In this document: positions 1 to 8,401 of the stretch, piece after piece
Layout: every line of letters begins with the position of its first letter
Numbering within the stretch: the first letter of the stretch is position 1
DNA from: JBBWZH01 sp035544115
Lineage (GTDB): Bacteria; Actinomycetota; Actinomycetes; Mycobacteriales; CADCTP01
Length of the DNA: 64,000 nucleotides
Direction of reading: 5' to 3'
NCBI GenBank assembly: GCA_963714145.1
Contig: OY970235.1
Location: 6,138,001-6,202,000, forward strand
Program-made: the position numbers and the translations under genes
The notes under the pieces: model-generated
The model's database searches: none
Told to the model about the DNA's origin: nothing
Seen by the model: the letters and a program-made list of their open reading frames with translations, nothing else

Positions 1-531
1 CAGCATCGGGCCGGCCCGGTACACCGGCGCCAGCTGCACGTACCGGTCGCTGACCACGGACGGCGGGATGATCACCGCGATCGCGTCCGCCGGCACCGGC
101 TGGTCGGCGTCGTAGGACATCCGCACCCGGACGGTCGCCCCCTCGGGCACCACCTCGGTGATGGTGCCGATCTTCACCCCGAGCACCCGGACGTCCGAGC
201 CCGGGTAGACGCCGACCGCGCGGCTGAAGTGCGCGGTGATGTGCACCCGCGCGCCGCCACCGAGCACCGCCGAGCCGGCCGCGAACCCCGCCACCAGCAG
301 GAAGACGATCAGCAGCGCCCGGGTGGACCGGGACAGCAGGGTCACCGGCGGCAGCCAGCCGGGCAGCCGCCTCGGCCGCCGGTCCGCCGGCCGGTCGGGC
401 AGTGGGCCGGGCCGCCGGCGACCCGGTCGGTTCGGCAGCGAGCGGCGCAGCCAGTCGGGCAGCGGGCGGCGCAGCCGGTGGGGCAGCGGGCGGCGCAGCC
501 GGTCGGGTAGCCAGCGGCTGGCGCGGCTCAC
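1..531 (-). CDS. Mce family protein (MceD position), C-terminus cut by window edge
   Basis: 177 codons are visible; the gene continues past base 1. A GTG start at 531 overlaps the upstream mce stop (GTGA, 528-531), so translation is probably coupled. The N-terminus has a basic stretch of 8-residue LRRPLPDR-like repeats, then a hydrophobic segment (LLIVFLLVAGFAAGSAVL), then the Mce/MlaD beta domain with VYPGSDVRVLGVKIGTI and SDRYVQL. Mce proteins form periplasmic lipid-shuttle assemblies fed by a YrbE/MlaF ABC machine. It is the fourth mce gene of the operon, hence the MceD position; the substrate is unknown. The repeat-rich N-terminus is atypical. Confidence 0.88.
   Translation of the reverse strand, partial: MSRASRWLPDRLRRPLPHRLRRPLPDWLRRSLPNRPGRRRPGPLPDRPADRRPRRLPGWLPPVTLLSRSTRALLIVFLLVAGFAAGSAVLGGGARVHITAHFSRAVGVYPGSDVRVLGVKIGTITEVVPEGATVRVRMSYDADQPVPADAIAVIIPPSVVSDRYVQLAPVYRAGPML
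443..511. repeat. 24-bp tandem repeat in the mceD N-terminal coding region
   Basis: About three copies of a 24-bp unit (core CGGCGCAGCCGGT plus GGGCAGCGGG) lie head to tail. The unit is a multiple of three and encodes an 8-residue basic repeat of the LRRPLPDR type just before the membrane anchor. Copy-number change here would alter the cytoplasmic tail without shifting frame. Confidence 0.75.
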
Positions 532-1574
532 CGGGTCCGCCCCGGGGTGATCGTGAGCGGGCCGGGGACGACCAGGTTCTGCAGGTAGGTGTCGAACCAG
601 CGGCCGTTGCCCACGGTGTTAGCGAAGACCCGGACGAACGGGGCCAGCAGCGCCAGGCTGCGGTCCAAATTGGACTGGTTGCGGCGCAGCACGTCCAGCA
701 CGCCGTGCAGTTGGGTGAGCGCCGGGCCGAGCCGGGCCCGGTTGTCCGCGACCAGCCCGGACAGCTGCACCGACAGCGCGACCGTGTCGGTGAGCAGCGC
801 GGAGATCACCGCCCGCCGGTTGCTCACCTCGGTGAGCAGCTTGTTCGCGTCGCTGATCAGCGCGGTCAGGTCGCCGCTGCGGGCCGCCAGCACGGTGGTC
901 ACGCCGCGGGTGCGGGCCAGCAGTTGGCGCAGCAGCGCATCCCGGCTGGCCACCGTCCGGGACAGCGCGGACAGGCCGGCCAGCGAGCTGCGCACCTGCG
1001 CGGGCGTGCCGGCGAACGTGGCGGACAGGGTCTGGAACGCCTTCGCCAGCTGGCTGGTGTCGATCGCGTCCACGGTCCGGGTCAGCCCGGCGAACGCCGC
1101 CAGCACGTCGTACGGGGCGGTGGTGCGGGCCAGCGGGATCTCGCCGCCGGCCGGCAGCTCGCGGTCGCCGGCCGGCTCCAGCGCCAGGTACTTGCGACCG
1201 AGCAGCGTCTTGATCTTGATGGCGGCCGAGGTCTGGTCGCCCAGCCAGGCGCCCTTGACCCGGAACCGGACCCGGACGTGGTCGCGGTCCAGCCCGATCG
1301 CGGTGACCGCGCCGACCTTCACCCCGGCCACCCGCACCTCGTCGCCCGGCCGCAGCCCGGCCGCCTCGCTGAAGGCCGCCGCGTAGGTGCTGCCGCCGCC
1401 GATGATCGGCAGCCGGTCCGCGTTGAACGCGACCAGCAGGAACAGCCCGGCCAGCACCAGCCCGAGCACGCCGAGCAGCACCGGGTTCCGCTCCCGCCGC
1501 GCTCGCCCCGGACGCCGCAACCAGGCCGGACGCCGCAGCCGGGCCGGGCGGCCGGCGCCGGTCGCGGTGCTCAC
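528..1574 (-). CDS. Mce family protein (MceC position)
   Basis: A 348-residue Mce protein. I chose the GTG at 1574 because it overlaps the mceB stop as GTGA; a GTG two codons upstream (1580) is also possible. A basic tail is followed by one transmembrane anchor (VLLGVLGLVLAGLFLLVAF), then the Mce domain (LRPGDEVRVAGVKVGAV, LLGRKYLALEP), then a long helical region typical of the MceA-F alpha-helical extension. It should assemble with the other Mce proteins as part of an envelope lipid channel. It overlaps its neighbours by 4 nt at both ends. Confidence 0.92.
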   Translation of the reverse strand: MSTATGAGRPARLRRPAWLRRPGRARRERNPVLLGVLGLVLAGLFLLVAFNADRLPIIGGGSTYAAAFSEAAGLRPGDEVRVAGVKVGAVTAIGLDRDHVRVRFRVKGAWLGDQTSAAIKIKTLLGRKYLALEPAGDRELPAGGEIPLARTTAPYDVLAAFAGLTRTVDAIDTSQLAKAFQTLSATFAGTPAQVRSSLAGLSALSRTVASRDALLRQLLARTRGVTTVLAARSGDLTALISDANKLLTEVSNRRAVISALLTDTVALSVQLSGLVADNRARLGPALTQLHGVLDVLRRNQSNLDRSLALLAPFVRVFANTVGNGRWFDTYLQNLVVPGPLTITPGRTR

Positions 1575-2602
1575 CTGCACCTCGCCTGGTCGACCGACAG
1601 CTTCGGGGTGAAGGTCGCGCCGGCCGGCAGGCCGATCTGCCCGTCCAGCGAGCAGAGGTAGAAGTTGAACCAGGAGCCGTAGCTGGCGGTGCGGGTGATC
1701 GTGGCCAGCTTGTCCGGCAGCCGGCGCAGCACGCCGTCCACCACGGAGGACGAGTCGTTCAGGTTCTTGGCCACCTTGCCGAGTTGGTCCACATCGGACC
1801 TGATCGCCGGGCGCGCCTTGACCAGCAGGTCGGCGGTGGCGGCGGCCAGCCCGTCGATGCCGGCCAGCGACTCGCCGATCGCGGTCCGGTCGGCGGCCAG
1901 CCCGGACACCAGCCGGCGCAGCTCACCGATCGCCCCAGCCAGCTGGGTGTCCCGAGTGGACAGTGTGCCGACGACCGTGTTCAGGTTCGTCACCAGCCGG
2001 CCGATCACCGCGTCCTTCGCGGCCAGCGTGGAGGTCAGCGAGGCGGTGTGGGCCAGCAGCGACTCGATCGTGCCGCCCTCGCCCTGCAGCACCTGGATGA
2101 TCTCGTACGAGAGCTGGTTGACCTGGCCCGGGTCGAGCGCCTGGAACAGCGGCTGGAACCCGCCGAAGAGGGCGGTCAGGTCCAGCGCCGGGGTGGTCCG
2201 GGCGACCGGGATCACCCCGCCCGGCGGCAGGCTCACGCCGACCCGGCCGGGGCCCTGAGTGAGCGCGAGGTAGCGCTGGCCGACCAGGTTCCGCCAGCGG
2301 ACAGCGGCCAGCGCCCCGGCCGGCAGGGCCACGTCCCGGCGGACGGTGAAGGTCACCTCGGCCACCGCGTGCCGGACCACCCTGATCCGGCCGACCGCGC
2401 CGACCCGGACCCCGGCGATCCGGACGTCGTCGCCACTGAGCAGGCCGGTCACATCGGTGAACTCGGCCCGGTAGCTGCTGGTCGTGCCGTACCCCTGGTT
2501 CGAGATCGTCACCGCCAGCACGTAGCTGGCGGCCAGCGTGACCACGGCGAACAGGGCCAGCTTGACCAGCGGCCCGCCCACGGCTCGCGCGTCGCGGGTC
2601 AT
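1571..2602 (-). CDS. Mce family protein (MceB position)
   Basis: 343 residues. An N-terminal membrane anchor (LVKLALFAVVTLAASYVLAV) precedes the Mce domain with LLSGDDVRIAGVRVGAV and LVGQRYLALTQG, followed by the long helical C-terminal part. The start ATG overlaps the stop of a 25-codon linker ORF (2599-2676), and the stop overlaps the next mce start. Family knowledge places it in a hetero-oligomeric Mce lipid transporter; the position after MceA suggests MceB. Confidence 0.92.
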   Translation of the reverse strand: MTRDARAVGGPLVKLALFAVVTLAASYVLAVTISNQGYGTTSSYRAEFTDVTGLLSGDDVRIAGVRVGAVGRIRVVRHAVAEVTFTVRRDVALPAGALAAVRWRNLVGQRYLALTQGPGRVGVSLPPGGVIPVARTTPALDLTALFGGFQPLFQALDPGQVNQLSYEIIQVLQGEGGTIESLLAHTASLTSTLAAKDAVIGRLVTNLNTVVGTLSTRDTQLAGAIGELRRLVSGLAADRTAIGESLAGIDGLAAATADLLVKARPAIRSDVDQLGKVAKNLNDSSSVVDGVLRRLPDKLATITRTASYGSWFNFYLCSLDGQIGLPAGATFTPKLSVDQARCR

Positions 2603-2676
2603 CGGGCGGCCTCCGGAGCGAGCATGCCGGCGCCCGCGCGGCGGCGCGGACGGGGGCGGCGGGCCGGCACGGTCAT
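2599..2676 (-). CDS. 25-residue basic linker ORF between mceA and mceB
   Basis: This short ORF begins with an ATG that overlaps the mceA stop (ATGA, 2673-2676) and ends with a TGA that overlaps the mceB ATG (2599-2602). The peptide begins MTVPARRPRPRRRAGAGM, so it is strongly basic and proline-rich with no recognised domain. The exact 4-nt overlaps at both ends mean ribosomes could pass mceA-linker-mceB by re-initiation. It may be a coupling device rather than a functional peptide. No family is recognised. Confidence 0.5.
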   Translation of the reverse strand: MTVPARRPRPRRRAGAGMLAPEAAR

Positions 2677-3953
2677 GACACCGTCACCACCGCACCGCGG
2701 GCGAGCGGGCCGAACAGCAGCGGGGCGATATCGGGGACCGCGTCCGGGGTGGTGTGCAGGGACGGCGCCAGCAGCGCACCGAGCAGGTCGCGCTCGGCCG
2801 GGCCGCCGGCCTCGCCCAGGTCCGCGAAGTTGGCGGGCTGCCCGCCCAGGCTGGGCAGTGCGTCCAGCGAGCCGGTGCCGCGCGCGGCGCTGCCGTCCGG
2901 GATGTGCCGCTGCGGGAACGGAACCGCCGGCGTCGGCAGCCCCGCGCAGCTCGGTCCGCTGTCCGCGCCGTACGCCGGTCGGTCGCTCGGCACGTACTTG
3001 CCGCGGTCCCGGACCACCTCCAGCGTGATGTGGAACGCGCCGCCGGCGAAGATCTGGTCGGCCCGGGGGCCGAACGCCCGCACGCCGGCGAGCAGGCACG
3101 GGTACTCCGGGGCGTACCGGGCCAGCGTCTCCAGCACCGGCCGGCTGGTCGCGGCCAGCCGGATCAGCCGGTCGCCGTTGGCCGACAGCAGCCCGCGGGT
3201 CTCGTCCGCCGCGGTGCTGGTCTGGCTCAGCACCGCGGCCAGCGCGGCCCGCTGCGCCACGATGGTCCGGCTGGTCACCGTGAGGTTGGCGAGGACGCCG
3301 AGCAGGTCCGGCGCGGCCGCGGCGTAGGTGTCGGCGACGTCGGCCACGCCGCGGATGTCCGCGGCCAGCGCGGGCAGCGCCGGGTTCAGCCGGCGGACGT
3401 AGTCGCCCAGCCCGGTCAGGTTCGCGCCGAGCCGGTCGCCGCGGCCGCGCAGCGCCTGGGCCAGCGCGGTCAGCGTGGCGGCCAGCTTCTCCGGTTGCAG
3501 CGTGCGCAGCAGCGGCAGCACGTCGGCGAACACCTGCTCCAGCTCGATCGCGGCCACCGACCGGTCCTGCCCGATCACCGCGCCGGCCTGGATCGGCCCG
3601 GCGGCAGGCCCGGGTGGGATGACCAGCGCCACGTACCGCTCCCCGAACAGGGTCTTGGGCAGCAGCCGGGCGGCCACGTTCGCCGGGACCAGCGCGGCCG
3701 CGTCCGGCTTGAGCGCCAGCCGGACCCGGGCGCCGTCCCCGCTGGACCGGACCGAGCGCACCTCGCCGACCACGATGCCGCGCAGCTTGACGTCCGAGGT
3801 CGGGCTGAGCTGGTTGCCGACGTGGTCCGCGTCCAGGGTGACCGCGACGATCCGGACGAACGTCTTGCGGTAGACCGCCACCGACAGCCCGGCCAGCAGC
3901 ACCAGCACCAGCAGGAAGGCAACCCCCAGCGCCCGGCGGCGCAGCGCGGTCAT
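2673..3953 (-). CDS. Mce family protein (MceA position)
   Basis: 426 residues and the first mce gene after the two permeases, which is the normal MceA position. A single N-terminal anchor (VAFLLVLVLLAGLSVAVY) is followed by the Mce domain (LSPTSDVKLRGIVVGEV, LFGERYVALVIP) and a long helical region ending in a loop-rich tail with two cysteines. The ATG overlaps the stop of the upstream permease (ATGA). Known Mce complexes carry lipids, sterols or fatty acids across the envelope; the substrate here cannot be told from sequence. Confidence 0.93.
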   Translation of the reverse strand: MTALRRRALGVAFLLVLVLLAGLSVAVYRKTFVRIVAVTLDADHVGNQLSPTSDVKLRGIVVGEVRSVRSSGDGARVRLALKPDAAALVPANVAARLLPKTLFGERYVALVIPPGPAAGPIQAGAVIGQDRSVAAIELEQVFADVLPLLRTLQPEKLAATLTALAQALRGRGDRLGANLTGLGDYVRRLNPALPALAADIRGVADVADTYAAAAPDLLGVLANLTVTSRTIVAQRAALAAVLSQTSTAADETRGLLSANGDRLIRLAATSRPVLETLARYAPEYPCLLAGVRAFGPRADQIFAGGAFHITLEVVRDRGKYVPSDRPAYGADSGPSCAGLPTPAVPFPQRHIPDGSAARGTGSLDALPSLGGQPANFADLGEAGGPAERDLLGALLAPSLHTTPDAVPDIAPLLFGPLARGAVVTVS

Positions 3954-4789
3954 CCGGCGATCCGGACGGTCGTGGTGGCGCCCCAGATCGCCAGGCTGAG
4001 GAAGAAGTCGATCAGGTTGATCGCGACGATGCTGGTCCGCACCGCGCGGCCGACCGCCACCCCCACCCCGGCCGGACCGCCGCTGGCCCGGTAGCCGTAG
4101 TAGCAGTGGGTCAGCACGATCACCACGGAGAACACCAGCACCTTGCCGAACGAGGCGATCACGTCCCCCGGCGGCAGGAACAGGTTGAAGTAGTGGTCGT
4201 ACGTGCCGGCCGACTGCCCCTGGTACCTGGTCGCGATCAGCCGGGTCGCCAGGTACGAGGAGAGCAGCCCGACCACGTACAGCGGGATCACCGCGACGAA
4301 ACCGGCCACGATCCGAGTGCTGACCAGGAACGGCAGCGACGGGACGCCGAGCACCTCGAGCGCGTCGATCTCGTCGCTGATCCGCATCGCGCCCAGCTGC
4401 GCGGTGAAGCCGCAGCCGACCGTGGCCGACAGCGCCAGCCCGGCGACCAGCGGGGCGATCTCCCGGGTGTTGAAGTAGGCGGAGATGAAGCCGGTGAACG
4501 CGGACGTGCCGAGCTGGTTCAGCGCCGCGTACCCCTGCAGGCCGACCTCGGTGCCGGTGAAGAAGCAGAGGAACGCGATCACCCCGACGGTGCCGCCGGC
4601 GACCGCCAGCGCGCCGCCGCCGAAGCTGACGTCGGCCAGCAGCTTGAGCACCTCACGCTGGTGCCGGCGGATCGCCCGCGGGATCGCCGCGAGCGCGCGC
4701 AGGTAGACCGACAGCTGCTCGCCGAGCGCGTCCAGCCCGGCCAGCGGCCGGCGGACCGCCCGGGCGGCGAGGTCACCGAGGCTGGCCAC
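3950..4789 (-). CDS. YrbE/MlaE-type ABC permease (second permease)
   Basis: 279-residue MlaE-family integral membrane protein with GTG start at 4789. Family signs are the helical core FGGGALAVAGGTVGVIAFLC, the conserved TAQLGAMRISDEIDALEVLG region and several C-terminal helices. MlaE/YrbE proteins form the inner-membrane permease to which Mce proteins dock, driven by the MlaF-type ATPase. It lies 1 nt downstream of the first permease and overlaps mceA by 4 nt, so it is part of one operon. Confidence 0.93.
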   Translation of the reverse strand: MASLGDLAARAVRRPLAGLDALGEQLSVYLRALAAIPRAIRRHQREVLKLLADVSFGGGALAVAGGTVGVIAFLCFFTGTEVGLQGYAALNQLGTSAFTGFISAYFNTREIAPLVAGLALSATVGCGFTAQLGAMRISDEIDALEVLGVPSLPFLVSTRIVAGFVAVIPLYVVGLLSSYLATRLIATRYQGQSAGTYDHYFNLFLPPGDVIASFGKVLVFSVVIVLTHCYYGYRASGGPAGVGVAVGRAVRTSIVAINLIDFFLSLAIWGATTTVRIAG

Positions 4790-4790
4790 C

Positions 4791-5552
4791 TCAGCCGCCC
4801 TTCGCCGGGACGAGCTGGAAGTAGAGCGCGGTGAGCACGAAGTTCGTGAAGAACAGCAACAGGAACGTGATCACCACCGCGTGGTTGACCGCGTCGCCGA
4901 CGCCCTTCGGCCCGCCGCCCGCGGACAGCCCCTTGTACGCGGCCACCAGCGCCGCGATCGCGCCGAACACCAGCGCCTTGAACTCGCCCGCGTACAGGTC
5001 GGGCAGCTGGGCCAACGCCGAGAAGCTGGCCAGGTAGGCGCCCGGAGTGCCGCCCTGCAGCACCACGTTGAAGAAATAGCCGCCGGCCACGCCGACGACG
5101 CTGACCAGGCCGTTCAGCAACACTGCTACCAGCATCGTGGCCAGCACCCGGGGCACCACCAGGCGCTGTACCGGGTCGATGCCGAGCACCCGCATCGCGT
5201 CGATCTCCTCGCGGATCTTGCGCGAGCCGAGGTCGGCGCAGATGGCCGAGCCACCGGCACCGGCCACCAGCAGCGCGGTCACGATCGGGCTGGCCTCCCG
5301 GATCACCGCCAGCACGCTGGCCGCGCCGGTGAACGACTGCGCCCCGAGCTGCCGGGTCAGCGAGCCGAGCTGCAGCGCGATCACCGCGCCGAACGGGATC
5401 GCCACCAGCGCGGTCGGCAGGATCGTCACGCTGGCCACGAACCAGGCCTGCTGGATCAGCTCACGCAGCTGGAACGGCCGCCGGAACGCCGCGCGGACCA
5501 CGTCCAGCAGCAGCCCGAACAGCTCGCCGCACCCGCGCAGCACCCCGGTCAC
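4791..5552 (-). CDS. YrbE/MlaE-type ABC permease (first permease)
   Basis: 253 residues from the GTG at 5552, chosen because it overlaps the stop of the preceding 91-codon ORF as GTGA and gives the usual family length; the frame stays open further upstream but that part looks non-coding. Contains ICADLGSRKIREEIDAMRVL, the permease counterpart of an ATPase-coupling helix, and about five transmembrane segments. Pairs with the second YrbE permease in an Mce transport complex. Confidence 0.9.
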   Translation of the reverse strand: MTGVLRGCGELFGLLLDVVRAAFRRPFQLRELIQQAWFVASVTILPTALVAIPFGAVIALQLGSLTRQLGAQSFTGAASVLAVIREASPIVTALLVAGAGGSAICADLGSRKIREEIDAMRVLGIDPVQRLVVPRVLATMLVAVLLNGLVSVVGVAGGYFFNVVLQGGTPGAYLASFSALAQLPDLYAGEFKALVFGAIAALVAAYKGLSAGGGPKGVGDAVNHAVVITFLLLFFTNFVLTALYFQLVPAKGG

Positions 5553-5824
5553 CGGCGCACCGCCCCCGCGGTGGTTGCGCCGGCTCGGCGCGCCGGTCCG
5601 ACGCGGCACGCCGAGCCGGCCACCTCGGCCGGGCCAGCCAGTCCAGCCAAGATCGCGGGGGACCGGACCCGGCGCCAGTGGGGGCACCGGTTGACGCGCC
5701 GGGTCCGGTCGAGCGGGACCGGCACGGCGAGCTCCACCCCCGCGGCGGCGGCCCCGAACGCCGCGCCGCCGGTTCCCGCCGCACCGGCCGTCTGCGGGCG
5801 GGGCCGTTCCCGGTCCCCCGTCAC
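5549..5824 (-). CDS. 91-residue linker ORF of unknown function between the ATPase and the first permease
   Basis: This ORF fills the whole gap between the ATPase and permease genes. Its GTG (5824) overlaps the ATPase stop and its TGA overlaps the permease GTG, giving GTGA junctions at both ends. The product is rich in Ala, Gly, Arg and Pro, begins VTGDRERPRPQ, and shows no motif I recognise and no clear membrane segment. The alternative is non-coding spacer with chance overlaps, but two exact junctions favour translation. Confidence 0.45.
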   Translation of the reverse strand: MTGDRERPRPQTAGAAGTGGAAFGAAAAGVELAVPVPLDRTRRVNRCPHWRRVRSPAILAGLAGPAEVAGSACRVGPARRAGATTAGAVRR

Positions 5825-7173
5825 CATTGCGGCCGTCCACCAGGGTCGCCCGGTGGGTCACCCGGGAACCGTGCCGCCGGCCCGGCCGGCGCCACATCAG
5901 TCAACTCCCGCGCCGCCGGCCCGTCGTCCGCCGCCGGCCGCTGGCCCGGCCCGGGCCGCTCACCCGGCACCGGCCGCTGGCCCGGCCCGGGCCGCTCACC
6001 CGGCACCGGCCGCTGGTCCGGTACGGGCCGCTGGGCCGGCCCGGGCCGGTCGGCCGGTGTGGGCTCGGGCCGGAGGTCGGCGGCGGGCCGGAGGCGGTGG
6101 TCCGGGGGGAGGGGGCGGGGCCGGCCCGGTCGGGTAGCGCCGGGGCCTGGCCCGTCCGTCCCCGACCCGGACGGGTCAGGCCCGGCCGCCGCCAGGCTGG
6201 CGCGCACGGCCGCCTGGGCGTCTGGTGGCAGCGCCGGCAGCGACCGGCGGACCCGGTCCAGCCGCCGGGCCACCGCGCGTCGTTCCGGCAGCCCCGCCGT
6301 GGGGGCCAGCTGCGGGGGCAGCGCGGCGGGCGCGGGCGGCTGCGAGCCCCCCGTTCCCGCCGCGCCGCCGCCCCCCAACCGCGCAAGCTCCTCCTGCACC
6401 TGCGCGGCGTCCTTCTCCTCGGCCATCCCGATCGGGCCCTCGCGCCGGCCGTTCAGGAACTGCTCGACCACCGGCTCGGTCGACGTGAGCAGCAGCTCGC
6501 GTGGCCCGAACATGACCAGCTCACGGCGGAACAGCAGGCCGAGGTTGTCCGGCACCGATCGGGCGGTGCCGATGTCATGGGTGACGATCAGGAACGTCGC
6601 GTCGGTGCGCGCGTTCAGGTCGACGATCAGCTGGTTCAGGTACGCGGTGCGGACCGGGTCCAGCCCCGAGTCCGGCTCGTCGAACAGCACGATCTGCGGC
6701 TCCAGCACCAGCGCCCGGGCCAGCCCGGCCCGCTTGCGCATCCCGCCGGAGATCTCGCCGGGCAGCTTGCCCTCCGCGCCTTCCAGCCCGACCAGCGCCA
6801 TCGTGCTGGTCACGACCTCGCGGATCTGCCGCTCGCTGCGCTTGGTGTGCTCGCGTAACGGAAACGCGATGTTGTCGTACAGGGTCATCGAGCCGAACAG
6901 CGCACCGTCCTGGAACAGCACCCCGTAGAGCCGGCGCAGCTCGTACAGCTCGCGTTCGGAGCAGCCGACCAGGTCGACGTCGCCGACGATGATCCGGCCC
7001 CGGTCCGGCCGGATCAGCCCGACCAGCGACTTCAGGAACACCGACTTGCCGGTACCGGACGGCCCGAGCAGCACCGAGATCTCCCCCGGCGGCAGCGTGA
7101 GCGTGACGTCCTGCCAGATCAGCTGCTTACCGAAGGACTTGGTCAGCCCCTCGACCCGCACCTCGACGCCCAC
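5821..7173 (-). CDS. MlaF-type ABC transporter ATPase with long repetitive C-terminal tail
   Basis: 450 residues. The first 265 are a complete ATP-binding cassette: Walker A GPSGTGKS at 37-44, Q-loop near 88, signature ISGGMRKR at 141-148, Walker B IVLFDEPD at 161-168 and switch His 199. It most resembles MlaF/Mkl ATPases that power Mce import. Unusually, about 185 residues follow, disordered and rich in Pro, Arg and Gly, with a repeated VPGERPGPGQRP unit. MlaF proteins normally end soon after the cassette, so the tail is an addition of unknown role. First gene of the visible mce operon. Confidence 0.93.
   Translation of the reverse strand: MGVEVRVEGLTKSFGKQLIWQDVTLTLPPGEISVLLGPSGTGKSVFLKSLVGLIRPDRGRIIVGDVDLVGCSERELYELRRLYGVLFQDGALFGSMTLYDNIAFPLREHTKRSERQIREVVTSTMALVGLEGAEGKLPGEISGGMRKRAGLARALVLEPQIVLFDEPDSGLDPVRTAYLNQLIVDLNARTDATFLIVTHDIGTARSVPDNLGLLFRRELVMFGPRELLLTSTEPVVEQFLNGRREGPIGMAEEKDAAQVQEELARLGGGGAAGTGGSQPPAPAALPPQLAPTAGLPERRAVARRLDRVRRSLPALPPDAQAAVRASLAAAGPDPSGSGTDGPGPGATRPGRPRPLPPDHRLRPAADLRPEPTPADRPGPAQRPVPDQRPVPGERPGPGQRPVPGERPGPGQRPAADDGPAARELTDVAPAGPAARFPGDPPGDPGGRPQW
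5936..6045. repeat. 36-bp tandem repeat encoding the ATPase tail
   Basis: Two near-perfect 36-bp copies plus a degenerate third encode the 12-residue VPGERPGPGQRP unit of the MlaF-like tail. The unit preserves frame, so copy number can vary without loss of the ATPase. Confidence 0.75.
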
Positions 7174-7323
7174 AGCGGTGACAACGACGCCGCGCCCACC
7201 GGGTTACGCCCCGGTTGCCGACGCGAGTACGCAGTTCAGCGGGCCGGCGCGGGCCGGAGCCCGGCAGCGGCTGGACGGGCCCGACCGCGCCGGCCGCCGT
7301 ACCCGTGCGCGGCCGGGCAGCAC

Positions 7324-7354
7324 GAAGGGCGGCCCCGACGCGGGGCCGCCCTTC
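7324..7354 (-). terminator. Rho-independent-type terminator after rplL
   Basis: A perfect 13-bp inverted repeat (GAAGGGCGGCCCC, 5-nt loop GACGC, then the complement) lies 16 nt after the rplL stop. There is no clear U tract, as is common in high-GC actinomycetes. Confidence 0.8.
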
Positions 7355-7370
7355 GCGGTTGGTGCGGGTG

Positions 7371-7760
7371 CTACTTCAGCGTGACCGAAGCGCCGGCGCC
7401 TTCGAGCTGCGCCTTCGCCTTCTCGGCCGCCTCCTTGGCGACCTTCTCCAGGACCGGCTTCGGGGCCCCGTCGACGAGGTCCTTGGCCTCCTTCAGCCCG
7501 AGGCTGGTCAGCGCCCGGACCTCCTTGATGACCTGGATCTTCTTCTCGCCGGCGGCCTCGAGGATGACGTCGAACTCGTCCTGCTCCTCGGCCTGCGGGG
7601 CCTCCGCCGCACCGCCGCCACCACCGACGGCCGCGACCGCGACCGGTGCGGCGGCGGTGACGCCGAAGGTCTCCTCGAACTGCTTCACGAACTCCGACAG
7701 CTCGAGCAGCGTCATCTCCTTGAACGCGTCGAGCAGCTCGTCGGTGTTGAGCTTCGCCAT
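7371..7760 (-). CDS. rplL: 50S ribosomal protein L7/L12
   Basis: 129 residues with the usual layout: an N-terminal dimerisation domain (LNTDELLDAFKEMTLLELSE), an Ala/Gly-rich hinge, and a C-terminal factor-binding domain containing KKIQVIKEVRALTSLGLKEA. L7/L12 forms the ribosomal stalk that recruits translation GTPases. It follows rplJ by 50 nt, the conserved order, and is probably co-transcribed and regulated through the L10 leader. A strong terminator follows. Confidence 0.99.
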   Translation of the reverse strand: MAKLNTDELLDAFKEMTLLELSEFVKQFEETFGVTAAAPVAVAAVGGGGGAAEAPQAEEQDEFDVILEAAGEKKIQVIKEVRALTSLGLKEAKDLVDGAPKPVLEKVAKEAAEKAKAQLEGAGASVTLK

Positions 7761-7810
7761 GACGGCCTATTCCTTTCTGGTACGCCGGGGAGCCGGCGGA
7801 ACGTGACGGG

Positions 7811-8401
7811 TTACTCGGCCGCCGGCTCGGCGGCGTCGGTGCTGGCCTCGGCGGTGTCCGCGTCGGCCACGGCCGGCGCCGGGGCGTCGGCCTCCTTCTT
7901 CTCCTGCAGGGCGGCCGCCAGGCGGGCCACCTGCGACAGCGGCGCCTGGAACAGGCCGGCTGCCTTGGACAGCGACCCCTGCATCGCGCCGGCCAGCTTG
8001 GCCAGCAGCACGTCGCGGGACTCCAGGTCGGCCAGCTGGCGGATCTCGTCGGCGGTCAGCGACCGGCCCTCGACCACCCCGCCCTTGATCACCAGAAGCG
8101 GGTGGGTCCGGGCGAAGTCGCGCAGCCCCTTGGCCGCCTCGACCGGGTCACCGCCCACGAACGCGATCGCGGTCGGGCCGGTGAGCAGCTCGGCCGGGAC
8201 CGGGTAGCCGGTCTCGGCGGCGGCCAGCTTGGTCAGCGTGTTCTTGACCACCGCGTACGTGGTCTTGGTGCCGAGCGACCGGCGCAGCGTGGTCAGCTGG
8301 GCCATCGTCAGGCCGCGGTACTCGGTGAGCAGCGCCGCGGACGACTTCTCGAACCGCTCGGTCAGCTCGGCGACCGCCGCGACCTTCTCCTGTGTCGCCA
8401 T
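7811..8401 (-). CDS. rplJ: 50S ribosomal protein L10
   Basis: 196 residues from the ATG at 8401, preceded by a strong AGGAGG 4 nt upstream. The N-terminal region (SSAALLTEYRGLTMAQLTTL) binds 23S rRNA; the C-terminal helices bind L7/L12 dimers. The acidic alanine-rich tail is common in actinobacteria. It is followed by rplL and preceded by a long structured leader, consistent with L10 autoregulation. Confidence 0.98.
   Translation of the reverse strand: MATQEKVAAVAELTERFEKSSAALLTEYRGLTMAQLTTLRRSLGTKTTYAVVKNTLTKLAAAETGYPVPAELLTGPTAIAFVGGDPVEAAKGLRDFARTHPLLVIKGGVVEGRSLTADEIRQLADLESRDVLLAKLAGAMQGSLSKAAGLFQAPLSQVARLAAALQEKKEADAPAPAVADADTAEASTDAAEPAAE

Noticed and set aside
5553..5897. 115-residue N-terminal extension of the first YrbE permease
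   Set aside because: The frame is open but Arg/Gly-rich and unlike any permease, and the GTG at 5552 gives both the normal length and a GTGA overlap.
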